From: JAENWD01 sp963837165
Lineage (GTDB): Bacteria; Acidobacteriota; Vicinamibacteria; Vicinamibacterales; JAENWD01
Direction of reading: 5' to 3'
DNA: 64,000 nucleotides
NCBI GenBank assembly: GCA_963837165.1
Contig: CAWIMD010000003.1
Location: 62,001-126,000, forward strand
Of this stretch, positions 18,302 to 25,841 are shown piece after piece. Numbering within the stretch: the stretch's first letter is position 1; the number at the start of each line of letters is the position of its first letter. A program made the translations under genes and the position numbers. A model generated the notes under the pieces. The model was not told the DNA's origin. It saw only the letters and a list, made by a program, of their open reading frames with translations, and made no database searches.

Positions 18302-20191
18302 TCACGTCGCCGCCTGCCGCTTCGCACGTCCCGCCCCGTTCCGGCCGACGGGCCGGCCCAGATGGAATGGCACGCTCGTGACGACGACGTTCGGCTTGAA
18401 CAGCAGCGCGCCCTTGATCAGCAGCGCGTGCTGGTTGTGCAGCAGGTGCTGCCACAGGCGGCCCGGCACGAACTCCGGCAGGATCACCGTCACGTAGCCG
18501 AGCGGGTCGGCGCGCTGCACGTCCTCGATGTACTCGAGCAGTGGCTCCATCAGCGAGCGGTACGGCGATTCGAGCACCACCAGCTCGACGCCCTGCCCCC
18601 ACTCCGGCCACTGCGCGCGGACGGCCGCACTCGCGGCCGGATCGATCTCCACGTAGACGGCGCGGACGTCGCGGGACAGCGTGCGGGCGTAACGCAGCGC
18701 CTTGACCACCGCACGCTGGACGCCGCCGATCGGCACGAGCACGGTGTGGCCGCCCTCCTCCTCGGGCGTCCAGTCGCGGAGCGTCAGGTCGGAGGCCACC
18801 TGGTCGTAGTGCCGCCGTGTCACCTCGAAGATGGTCACGAGGACGGGGATCATCACGATGATGATCCAGGCGCCCTCGGCCGCCTTCGTGGTTGCCACGA
18901 TCACCAGCACGACGCCGGTGACGAGCGCACCGAAGCCGTTGATCGCGGCGCTCGATCGCCAGCCGGGCTCCCCGAGCTTCCGCCAGTGGATCACCATGCC
19001 CGCCTGCGACAGCGTGAACGAGACGAACACGCCAATCATGTAGAGCGGGATCAGCGAATGCGTATCGCCGCCGAAGACGGCCAGCAGCGCCGCGGCCAGC
19101 GCGCTCAGGATCAGGATGCCGTTCGAGAAGGCCAGCCGATCGCCCTGGTTCATGAACTGCCGCGGCAGGAACCGGTCCCGGGCCAGGATGGACGCCAGGC
19201 GCGGGAAGTCGGCGTACGCGGTGTTCGCGGCCAGCACCAGGATCGCCATCGTGCCCGCCTGCACGGCGTAGTAGGGCCAGCCGCGGCCCCCGAACGTCGC
19301 TCGCGCGATCTGCGACACCACCGTTTCCGTGTCGTTCGGCACGATGCCGTACGCGTGCGCCAGCAGGGTGATGCCCACGAACATCGAGATCGACAGCACG
19401 GCCATCGCCACCAGCGTCTGCGCGGCGTTGCGGCTCTCGGGCGGCCTGAACGCGGGCACACCGTTCGACACCGCCTCGACGCCCGTCAGCGCCGTGCAGC
19501 CGTTCGAGAACGCCGTCAACAGCACGAACACGGGCAGCGCCGTCGTGCCCGGCGGCAGGCCGTGCTCGGCCATGGGAACCGGATGGAGCGTGCCGGTGAG
19601 GTACCGGATGGCGCCGAAGGCGACCATCAGCAGGATGCTGACGATGAAGAAGTAGGTGGGGCCGGCGAACAGGCGACCCGACTCGCGGATCCCGCGGAGG
19701 TTGCCCAGCATCAGGATGATGACGAAGCCGAGGCACACCAGCACCGGGCTCAGGTGCCACTCGGGCCGCGCCGAGGTCAGGGCCGCGACGCCCGCCGCGA
19801 TGCTCACGGCCACCGTGAGGACGTAGTCGATGAGCAGCGACGAGGCGGCCAGCAGCGACGGCAGCCGGCCCAGGTTTTCCTTCGCGACGATATAGGCGCC
19901 ACCACCGCTCGGGTACGCGTGAATCGTCTGGCGGTACGAGAACACGACGATCGCCAGCATCGTCGCGATGACCGCGCCGATGGGCGTGACGAGCGACAAC
20001 GCGGCGACGCCGCCGATTGTGAGCACGCGGAGAATCTCCTCGGTGGCGTAGGCCACCGAGGAGAGCGGGTCGGACGAGAGGATCGCCAGGCCCGTGATGC
20101 GCGAGAACCGCTCGTGATGCGCGAGATGCGACGGGATGGGAGCGCCGACGATCAGGCGCTTGACCTGCCCGAGAAACGACTCTTCGGCCAC
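18302..20191 (-). CDS. kimA: KimA-like APC-family potassium transporter
   Basis: 629 residues: an APC-superfamily core of about twelve helices, then a cytoplasmic C-terminal domain of about 170 residues (from RRHYDQVASDLTLRDW). The opening HHERFSRITGLAILSSDPLS and SVAYATEEIL is characteristic of KimA/YdaO transporters, which import K+ with protons. SGGGAYIVAKENLGRLPSLL is the conserved helix-3 region. The GTG start has GGAGG four bases upstream, directly after the 3' strand of a c-di-AMP riboswitch. Together with the Kdp genes it forms a K+ uptake island. Assignment is strengthened by the riboswitch, which in Firmicutes controls kimA. Confidence 0.85.
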   Translation of the reverse strand: MAEESFLGQVKRLIVGAPIPSHLAHHERFSRITGLAILSSDPLSSVAYATEEILRVLTIGGVAALSLVTPIGAVIATMLAIVVFSYRQTIHAYPSGGGAYIVAKENLGRLPSLLAASSLLIDYVLTVAVSIAAGVAALTSARPEWHLSPVLVCLGFVIILMLGNLRGIRESGRLFAGPTYFFIVSILLMVAFGAIRYLTGTLHPVPMAEHGLPPGTTALPVFVLLTAFSNGCTALTGVEAVSNGVPAFRPPESRNAAQTLVAMAVLSISMFVGITLLAHAYGIVPNDTETVVSQIARATFGGRGWPYYAVQAGTMAILVLAANTAYADFPRLASILARDRFLPRQFMNQGDRLAFSNGILILSALAAALLAVFGGDTHSLIPLYMIGVFVSFTLSQAGMVIHWRKLGEPGWRSSAAINGFGALVTGVVLVIVATTKAAEGAWIIIVMIPVLVTIFEVTRRHYDQVASDLTLRDWTPEEEGGHTVLVPIGGVQRAVVKALRYARTLSRDVRAVYVEIDPAASAAVRAQWPEWGQGVELVVLESPYRSLMEPLLEYIEDVQRADPLGYVTVILPEFVPGRLWQHLLHNQHALLIKGALLFKPNVVVTSVPFHLGRPVGRNGAGRAKRQAAT

Positions 20192-20202
20192 GAAGCCTCC
20201 AA

Positions 20203-20334
20203 CCGCCGACGGGGTTAGCTGACGGGCTCGAGGTTGGAGTCCTCTACCAGCGGAGGTCCGCCGGATTCGCCCCGGTGGGCGCCATGCCCACGTGGGTCCC
20301 CCGTATCGCTCCGTGCCGGAGCGAATTAGGCGTG
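20203..20334 (-). promoter_or_regulatory. c-di-AMP riboswitch (ydaO/yuaA class)
   Basis: The minus strand carries the class landmarks in order: GCCUAAUUC, a small hairpin (CGCUCCGgcaCGGAGCG), GGGGGACCCA, a hairpin (GUGGGC...GCCCAC), CCGGGGCGAAUCC, GGUAGAGG, and CCCGUCAGCUAACCC closing with GGCGG. The outer GCC/GGC arms can form P1. The element ends 11 bases before the kimA GTG and its last strand touches the ribosome site, so ligand binding could block translation as well as transcription. In known cases c-di-AMP turns the gene off. Confidence 0.92.
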
Positions 20335-20341
20335 CACGTCC

Positions 20342-20347
20342 ATTATG
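20342..20347 (-). promoter_or_regulatory. Candidate -10 box for kimA
   Basis: CATAAT on the minus strand places transcription start near 20335, exactly at the 5' edge of the riboswitch. No -35 hexamer is visible in the GC-rich spacer, which fits an activator-dependent promoter. Confidence 0.4.
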
Positions 20348-20386
20348 CGGACGCCTGCGGCAGCCGGCCCGGCAGGAGCGGCCGTA

Positions 20387-20403
20387 CTTATGAACTCTTT
20401 ATG
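20387..20403. promoter_or_regulatory. Putative KdpE box upstream of kimA
   Basis: CTTATG-AACTC-TTTATG on the plus strand resembles the KdpE target TTTATA-N5-TTTACA, a direct repeat with 11-base period. Fourteen consecutive bases (TTATGAACTCTTTA) are identical to the site at 27804-27820. It lies about 52-68 bases upstream of the inferred kimA start site. Confidence 0.6.
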
Positions 20404-20409
20404 ACTTTC

Positions 20410-20664
20410 TCACGCGGAGGACCTGGAAGGCTTCGCCAGGCGCCGGACCAGGCGCCGCTCGATGACCCATGCCCAGGCCGGAGGCACCAGCAGGAGCGCC
20501 GGTCCTATCGTGCGAAACGCCAACGATCCGGGGAGAAGAAGCGCCACGAGGAGAACCAGGGCCGCAATACGCCCGCAGCGCTTCAGCAGCAGCCTTCGCA
20601 CCAGACGGACCTGGTCGAGGGCGACGTAGTCGGCCAGAATGCCGCCCACGGCATCGGACGACAC
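20410..20664 (-). CDS. Small two-helix membrane protein of unknown function
   Basis: About 84 residues from a GTG at 20664: VSSDAVGGILADYVALDQ, a basic segment RLVRRLLLKRC, then hydrophobic helices (IAALVLLVALLLPGSLAF and TIGPALLLVPPAWAWVI) and a basic tail. The frame is open to 20727 but that part crosses a heptamer repeat, so the later start is preferred. Its stop lies close to the KdpE box in front of kimA, and it may be read together with kimA. I recognise no family. Confidence 0.5.
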   Translation of the reverse strand: MSSDAVGGILADYVALDQVRLVRRLLLKRCGRIAALVLLVALLLPGSLAFRTIGPALLLVPPAWAWVIERRLVRRLAKPSRSSA

Positions 20665-20682
20665 CGCGGATGCGGGAACATT

Positions 20683-20710
20683 GCGGCATGCGGAGTGCGG
20701 AATGTGGAAT
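20683..20710. repeat. Heptamer tandem repeat (GCGGAAT-like)
   Basis: Four adjacent heptamers: GCGGCAT, GCGGAGT, GCGGAAT, GTGGAAT. Lies between the small membrane-protein gene and the kdpD C-terminal gene. Confidence 0.7.
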
Positions 20711-20762
20711 GGACGCTGCTCCTGCACCTTGACCTCTCACAGTCCGGTGTAATGCCGCCGCT

Positions 20763-20790
20763 CATAAGAAACGCATAAAGACTCGGTAAG
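20763..20790. promoter_or_regulatory. Putative KdpE box upstream of kdpD C-half/kdpE
   Basis: Three half-sites with 11-base spacing on the plus strand: CATAAG-AAACG-CATAAA-GACTC-GGTAAG. The reverse strand reads CTTACC-N5-TTTATG-N5-CTTATG. Distance to the kdpD C-half ATG is 55 bases; a CAAAAT at 20829-20834 could be the -10 box. Confidence 0.5.
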
Positions 20791-20844
20791 AAATCCCGCC
20801 CGGGCAGGCAGGCCCTGGCGAGCAGTGGCAAAATTGAGCCGCGC

Positions 20845-22353
20845 ATGATCCGGCGCCTCTCGGTCCGCGACATCACCGTCCTGCTGGCGAGCGCCGCCGC
20901 GATCGCCGCCACGACGCTATTGCTCCGCGGCATCCCGGACCTCAGCCCGACCACGGTCGCCCTGGCACTGCTGCTCATCGTCCTCGGTGTGTCGACGGTC
21001 GGCCGCCTGCGCGTTGCCATCGTCGTCTCGGTGGGGGCGATGCTGACGCTGAACTTCTTCTTTCTCCCGCCAGTGGGCACGTTCACGATTGCGGATCCTC
21101 AGAACTGGATCGCGCTGTTCGCGTTCCTGGTCGTCGCGGTCATCGCGAGCAACCTGTCGGCAGCGGTGCAGGACCGCGCCCGTGAGGCGATCGATCGCCG
21201 GAACGAGGTCACGCGCCTGTTCGATCTCACCCGCGACGTGCTGCTGACGACCGAGACGGCCGGCGCGGTCGACGCGCTCGCGCGGCACGTGGCCAGGCGT
21301 TTCGATCTGGCGCGCGTCGCGGTCTGCCTGCCAGGCGACGGTGGCTGGCGGATTCACCAGGGCGGCAGCGAGGAGATCGCGATAGACGCCGCGACGATGA
21401 ACACGGCCTTCGCGCAGGCGCGCGGCACGGTGGAGTTCGACGCGCGACAGCGCGCCTATGGCGGGCACACGACGGTTGGGGAAGGCCGCGGCGTCACGAT
21501 TGTGCCGCTCAGGCACGGCACCAAAGCGATTGGCCTGCTGGCCGCCGCCGCGCCGGCGCTCGACATCGGCACGCTGGATGCGGTCGCCGGTGTCGCCGCC
21601 ATCGCGATCGAGCGCGTCCAGTTCCTGGCCGAGCGCGAAGCGGCGGAGCTCGTCCGGCAGAAGGCGGATCTCGCGGCCACCCTGCTGGCGTCAATCAGCC
21701 ACGACCTGCGGACGCCGCTCACGGCGGTCAGCGTCGCGGTGGAGAACCTCCGCGGCGAGCTGTCGCCCGAGGACCGGCGCGCGCAGGCGGGCGCGGCGGC
21801 CGCCGAGCTCGATCGCCTCACCCGGCTCGTGCAGGACATCCTCGACATGGCGCAGATCGATGCCGCCGCGATCCGGATCGATCGGCAATGGGTCGCCGCC
21901 GCCGACGTGGTGGATGCGGCCATGGCCCATGTCCGGCACGCGCTCGAGGGGCACGCACTGCGCGTGGAGGCCGGGAACGACAGCGAGACCGACATCGACC
22001 CGCGGCTCGTCTCGGCTGCCCTCTCGCACGTCCTCGAGAACGCCGCCCTCTACTCGCCTCGCGACCAGGAGATCCTCGTTCAGGCCGCCGTGGACGCCGA
22101 CGGGTTGCACGTCTCGGTGACCGACCAGGGGCCGGGCCTGGACCCTGCCGAGCTCGAGCACCTCTTCGAGCGCTTCTATCGAGGACAGTCGGCGCGCCGG
22201 GTCACGTTCGGGACCGGCATGGGCCTGTCGATCACCCGGGGCCTCCTCGCCGCCTGCGGCGGACGCGTGTGGGCAGAGAACGTGCCGGGCGGCGGCGCAC
22301 GGTTCTCCATCGCCGTGCCGGGTCCCGTTCGGGCCGGCGCGGTGACTCTGTAG
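20845..22353 (+). CDS. kdpD: KdpD C-terminal half: DUF4118-GAF histidine kinase
   Basis: 502 residues. Order: about four membrane helices of the DUF4118 block (residues 10-110), a GAF-like sensor (130-260), HisKA with the phospho-acceptor in SISHDLRTPLTAV (about residue 285) and HATPase with VLENAALYSP and GTGMGLSI. These are the transmembrane and kinase parts of KdpD; the N-terminal KdpD/Usp part is encoded separately at 27.9-29.0 kb. Followed at 2 bases by kdpE. A KdpE-box-like repeat upstream suggests autoregulation. Confidence 0.9.
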   Translation: MIRRLSVRDITVLLASAAAIAATTLLLRGIPDLSPTTVALALLLIVLGVSTVGRLRVAIVVSVGAMLTLNFFFLPPVGTFTIADPQNWIALFAFLVVAVIASNLSAAVQDRAREAIDRRNEVTRLFDLTRDVLLTTETAGAVDALARHVARRFDLARVAVCLPGDGGWRIHQGGSEEIAIDAATMNTAFAQARGTVEFDARQRAYGGHTTVGEGRGVTIVPLRHGTKAIGLLAAAAPALDIGTLDAVAGVAAIAIERVQFLAEREAAELVRQKADLAATLLASISHDLRTPLTAVSVAVENLRGELSPEDRRAQAGAAAAELDRLTRLVQDILDMAQIDAAAIRIDRQWVAAADVVDAAMAHVRHALEGHALRVEAGNDSETDIDPRLVSAALSHVLENAALYSPRDQEILVQAAVDADGLHVSVTDQGPGLDPAELEHLFERFYRGQSARRVTFGTGMGLSITRGLLAACGGRVWAENVPGGGARFSIAVPGPVRAGAVTL

Positions 22354-22355
22354 CC

Positions 22356-23039
22356 ATGGCCCTCCGCATTCTCGTCGTGGACGACGAGCCGAACATCATC
22401 GGCACGGTCGTGCCGCTGCTGCGGGCCCGCGGCTACGACGTGCTGTCGGCCATGAGCGGCCGGGCGGCGCTCGACGCCGTCGAGCGCGACAAGCCCGACC
22501 TGCTGGTGCTCGATCTCGGCCTCCCCGACATCGACGGCGTGGAGGTGTGCCGCCGGGTGCGCGAGACCGCGAGCCTGCCCATCCTCGTGCTGTCGGCGCG
22601 CGGCGCGGAGCGGGACAAGGTGAACGCCCTCGATGCGGGCGCGGACGACTACGTGACCAAGCCGTTCGGGACCGAGGAGCTGCTGGCCCGCGTCCGCGCG
22701 GCGCTCCGGCGCGCGGAGGGACCCGCGCCGCCCAGCGAGCCTATCGTTCGCGGCGGCCTCGTGATCGATCGCGAACGGTTTCGCGTGCTGCGCGACGGAA
22801 GTGAGTTGCGCCTGACCCCGAAGGAGTTCGAGTTGCTGTCCTACATGGCGCAGCACCAGGGCCGGGTGCTCACCCACCGGACGCTGCTCAAGGCCATCTG
22901 GGGGCCGTACGCCGTGGACCAGGTTGAGCATCTGCGCGTGCTCGTCGCCGCGCTGCGCAAGAAGATCGAGCCGAACCCGTCCGCGCCGAAGTACATCCTC
23001 ACCGAGCCGTGGGTGGGATATCGGTTTGCTGACGAGTGA
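22356..23039 (+). CDS. kdpE: Response regulator KdpE (OmpR/PhoB family)
   Basis: 227 residues. The receiver domain has the acidic pair VVDDE, the phospho-Asp in DLLVLDLGLPDIDG and the Lys in DYVTKPFG. A winged-helix domain follows (LRLTPKEFELLSYMAQH, LRVLVAALRKKIE, GVGYRF-like WVGYRFADE). It directly follows the kinase gene, so it is the cognate regulator. Probably activates kdpFACB and kimA at low K+ through the direct repeats described at 20387, 20763 and 27804. Confidence 0.93.
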   Translation: MALRILVVDDEPNIIGTVVPLLRARGYDVLSAMSGRAALDAVERDKPDLLVLDLGLPDIDGVEVCRRVRETASLPILVLSARGAERDKVNALDAGADDYVTKPFGTEELLARVRAALRRAEGPAPPSEPIVRGGLVIDRERFRVLRDGSELRLTPKEFELLSYMAQHQGRVLTHRTLLKAIWGPYAVDQVEHLRVLVAALRKKIEPNPSAPKYILTEPWVGYRFADE

Positions 23040-23052
23040 GGCGCTGCCGTTG

Positions 23053-23087
23053 GTTGGGAGTTGGAGGTTGGGAGTTGGAGGTTGATC
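23053..23087. repeat. Heptamer tandem repeat (GTTGGGA/GTTGGAG)
   Basis: Alternating GTTGGGA and GTTGGAG, four full units plus a degenerate fifth, fills the gap between the convergent kdpE and kdpB ends. Confidence 0.85.
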
Positions 23088-23088
23088 T

Positions 23089-25128
23089 TCAGGCCAGCCC
23101 CACCGCGATCAGCACCACGTCAATCGCCTTGATCCCCACGAACGGCAGCACCACGCCGCCGAAGCCGTAGATCAGGAGGTTGCGCCGCAGGATGGCCTCG
23201 GCCCCCAGCGGCTTGTACGTGATGCCGCGAAGGGCGAGCGGGATCAGCGCGATGATGATCACGGCGTTGAAGATCACGGCCGAGAGGATGGCCGACTCGG
23301 GCGTCGCCAGACGCATGATGTTCAGCACGGCGAGCTGAGGGAACGCCAGGATGAACATCGCCGGGATGATGGCGAAGTACTTCGCCACGTCGTTGGCGAT
23401 CGAGAACGTCGTGAGGGCGCCGCGCGTCATGAGCAGCTGCTTGCCGATCTCGACGATCTCGATGAGCTTGGTCGGGTTCGAGTCGAGGTCCACCATGTTG
23501 CCCGCCTCCTTGGCGGCCATGGTGCCCGTGTTCATCGCCACGCCGACATCGGCCTGAGCCAGCGCCGGGGCATCGTTGGTGCCGTCACCGGTCATGGCCA
23601 CCATCCGGCCGCCGGCCTGCTCCTCGCGGATGAGACGCAGCTTCTGTTCGGGCGTCGCCTCGGCCATGAAGTCGTCCACGCCGGCCTCGGCCGCGATCGC
23701 GGCAGCGGTCAGCGGGTTGTCGCCGGTGATCATCACCGTCTTGATGCCCATCGCCCGCAGGTGCGCAAACCGGTCGCGAATGCCGCCCTTGACGATGTCC
23801 TTGAGATGAATGACGCCGAGCGGCTTTCCGCCCTCGGCCACGGCCAGCGGCGTGCCGCCCTCGCGCGCGATTCGCTCCACCTGCTGCTTCATTTCCGCCG
23901 GGATGGTGTGGCCGTGCTCCTTCACGACCCGCTCGATCGCGTCGAAGGCGCCCTTCCGGATCGACCGGCGGTTCACATCGATCCCGGAAATCCGCGTCTG
24001 CGCACTGAACGGCACGAAGGCCGCTTCGTGGTCGCGGAACTCGCGCGCGCGGATGTTGTGCCGCTGCTTGGCCAGCACCACGATCGAGCGCCCCTCCGGC
24101 GTCTCGTCGGCGAGCGAGGCGAGCTGCGCCGCGTCGGCCAGCGCGTACTCGCTCACGCCGGGCACGGGACGGAATTCCGCGGCCTGCCGGTTCCCGAGCG
24201 TGATCGTGCCCGTCTTGTCCAGCAGGAGCGTGTCCACGTCGCCCGCCGCCTCCACCGCCCGCCCCGACATGGCCAGCACGTTGTGCTGCACCAGCCGGTC
24301 CATGCCGGCGATGCCAATGGCCGAGATCAGCGCACCAATCGTGGTCGGAATGAGGCAGACGAGCAGGGCGATCAGGACCGGAATCGGGATCGTGGTCCCG
24401 GCATACTCTGCGAACGGCTGCAGCGTCACGACGACCAGCAGGAAGACGAGCGTCAGCACCGCCAGCAGGATGTTCAGCGCGATCTCGTTCGGCGTCTTCT
24501 GCCGTTCGGCGCCCTCGACGAGCGCGATCATCCGGTCGAGGAAGGTCTCGCCAGGATTGGACGTGATCTGCACGACGATCCAGTCCGAGAGCACTTTCGT
24601 GCCGCCGGTGACCGCCGACCGGTCGCCGCCGGCCTCGCGGATGACGGGCGCCGACTCACCGGTGATGGCCGACTCGTCCACGCTGGCGACGCCCTGGATG
24701 ATCTCGCCGTCGCCGGGAATCATCTGGCCTGCCTCGACACGCACGACGTCGCCGGCGCGCAGGCGCGCGGCGTTGATGGTCTCGCGCTGTCCGTCGATGA
24801 TGCGAACGGCCGTGGTTTCGGTCTTCGCCCGGCGGAGGGTGGCCGCCTGCGCCTTGCCCCGGCCTTCCGCCATCGCCTCGGCGAAGTTTGCGAACAGCAC
24901 GGTGAACCACAGCCAGAACGCCACCTGCCCGGTGAAGAGCGGGCGCCCGAAACCGCCCGCCAGCTCCTGGACCCACACCGTCGTCGTCAACACGCTGCCG
25001 ATCTCGACGATGAACATGACCGGGTTCCGGAACTGGACCCGCGGATCGAGCTTGCGGACCGAATCGAGGACCGCCTGCCTGACGATACCGGGATCCCAGA
25101 TGGAGACCGATCGGGCACGCTCTGCCAT
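23089..25128 (-). CDS. kdpB: Potassium-transporting P-type ATPase subunit KdpB
   Basis: 679 residues, the usual KdpB length. Shows the actuator loop (AITGESAPV), the phosphorylation site DKTGTITLG, the ATP-binding GTPLAVAEGG and the hinge MVAMTGDGTNDAPAL, with paired helices around each. Energises K+ pumping through KdpA. Start at ATG 25128, three bases after the kdpC stop; an open frame continues upstream only because it crosses a shifted piece of kdpC. It is the last gene of the operon, after kdpC, which is not the usual order. Confidence 0.96.
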   Translation of the reverse strand: MAERARSVSIWDPGIVRQAVLDSVRKLDPRVQFRNPVMFIVEIGSVLTTTVWVQELAGGFGRPLFTGQVAFWLWFTVLFANFAEAMAEGRGKAQAATLRRAKTETTAVRIIDGQRETINAARLRAGDVVRVEAGQMIPGDGEIIQGVASVDESAITGESAPVIREAGGDRSAVTGGTKVLSDWIVVQITSNPGETFLDRMIALVEGAERQKTPNEIALNILLAVLTLVFLLVVVTLQPFAEYAGTTIPIPVLIALLVCLIPTTIGALISAIGIAGMDRLVQHNVLAMSGRAVEAAGDVDTLLLDKTGTITLGNRQAAEFRPVPGVSEYALADAAQLASLADETPEGRSIVVLAKQRHNIRAREFRDHEAAFVPFSAQTRISGIDVNRRSIRKGAFDAIERVVKEHGHTIPAEMKQQVERIAREGGTPLAVAEGGKPLGVIHLKDIVKGGIRDRFAHLRAMGIKTVMITGDNPLTAAAIAAEAGVDDFMAEATPEQKLRLIREEQAGGRMVAMTGDGTNDAPALAQADVGVAMNTGTMAAKEAGNMVDLDSNPTKLIEIVEIGKQLLMTRGALTTFSIANDVAKYFAIIPAMFILAFPQLAVLNIMRLATPESAILSAVIFNAVIIIALIPLALRGITYKPLGAEAILRRNLLIYGFGGVVLPFVGIKAIDVVLIAVGLA

Positions 25129-25130
25129 GG

Positions 25131-25739
25131 CTACTTCCCGTTCGCTTCCTGCGCGGGCGCGCGCGGCGCGCCCAGCGCTTCGTCGAGTGCGAGGTTCAGC
25201 TCGAGCACGTTCACGCGCGGGCGCCCCAGGAAGCCGAAGGTCGGGCCTTCCGTGTGCGCCGCCACGAGCGCCTGCACGCGGGAGAGATCCACGCCGCGGC
25301 TGCGCGCGACGCGCGGGGCCTGCAGGTCCGCGGCGTTCGGCGGGAATATCCGGATCCATGCCGCCGCCGCTGGCCGTGACCATTTCGGACGGAATGCGCC
25401 CCGCCGAGCGACGCCGTCCTCCTCCTCGATCGCGGCGATGCGCGCCTCGACCACCTTCAGGTGCTCGGGATTCGACGGCCCGTAGTTGCTCCCGCCAGTC
25501 GAGGCGGCGTTGTAATCGACCGCGGACGGACGTGGATGGAAATACTCCGGCCGCGTGAAGTTCTGCGCGATGAGGCTCGAGCCGACGATGGTCCCATCGC
25601 TCCGGTGGATCAGGCTGCCCGCGGCCTGCCGCGGGAACACGGCATGGCCGATGACCCAGAACACGGCGTGGTACACCCCACCGAAGAGCACCATCGTCAC
25701 GGCCGTAAAGGCGATGGCTTGCCTGATTTCCCTGAACAT
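25131..25739 (-). CDS. kdpC: Potassium-transporting ATPase subunit KdpC (two compensating frameshifts)
   Basis: About 202 residues. One N-terminal helix (FTAVTMVLFGGVYHAVFWVIG), then GSSLIAQNFTRPEYFHPRPS and the C-terminal VNVLELNLALDEAL are typical KdpC. The core motif is misread in frame: between about 25345 and 25400 the expected EMVTASGGGMDPDIP appears in the neighbouring frame, while the annotated frame reads KWSRPAAAAWIRIF. Two indels of opposite effect therefore bracket the segment, most likely sequence errors. ATG at 25739 is preferred over a TTG at 25745. Stabilises ATP binding in the Kdp complex. Confidence 0.88.
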   Translation of the reverse strand: MFREIRQAIAFTAVTMVLFGGVYHAVFWVIGHAVFPRQAAGSLIHRSDGTIVGSSLIAQNFTRPEYFHPRPSAVDYNAASTGGSNYGPSNPEHLKVVEARIAAIEEEDGVARRGAFRPKWSRPAAAAWIRIFPPNAADLQAPRVARSRGVDLSRVQALVAAHTEGPTFGFLGRPRVNVLELNLALDEALGAPRAPAQEANGK

Positions 25740-25759
25740 GATCAACCCCGAATCGCCCG

Positions 25760-25832
25760 GGCAGGCCTGAAGGCCTGCGCTACATCCGACAGATCCTGGC
25801 CCTCACCTGTAGCGCAGGCCTTCAGGCCTGCC
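25760..25832. repeat. Inverted pair of palindromic repeat between kdpA and kdpC
   Basis: Two exact inverted 25-base copies (25760-25784 and 25808-25832) built on the core GCAGGCCTGAAGGCCTGC followed by GCTACA. They can fold into one long stem between two operon genes. Same family as the repeats at 46160 and 58154. Confidence 0.88.
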
Positions 25833-25841
25833 TTCCCGTCG

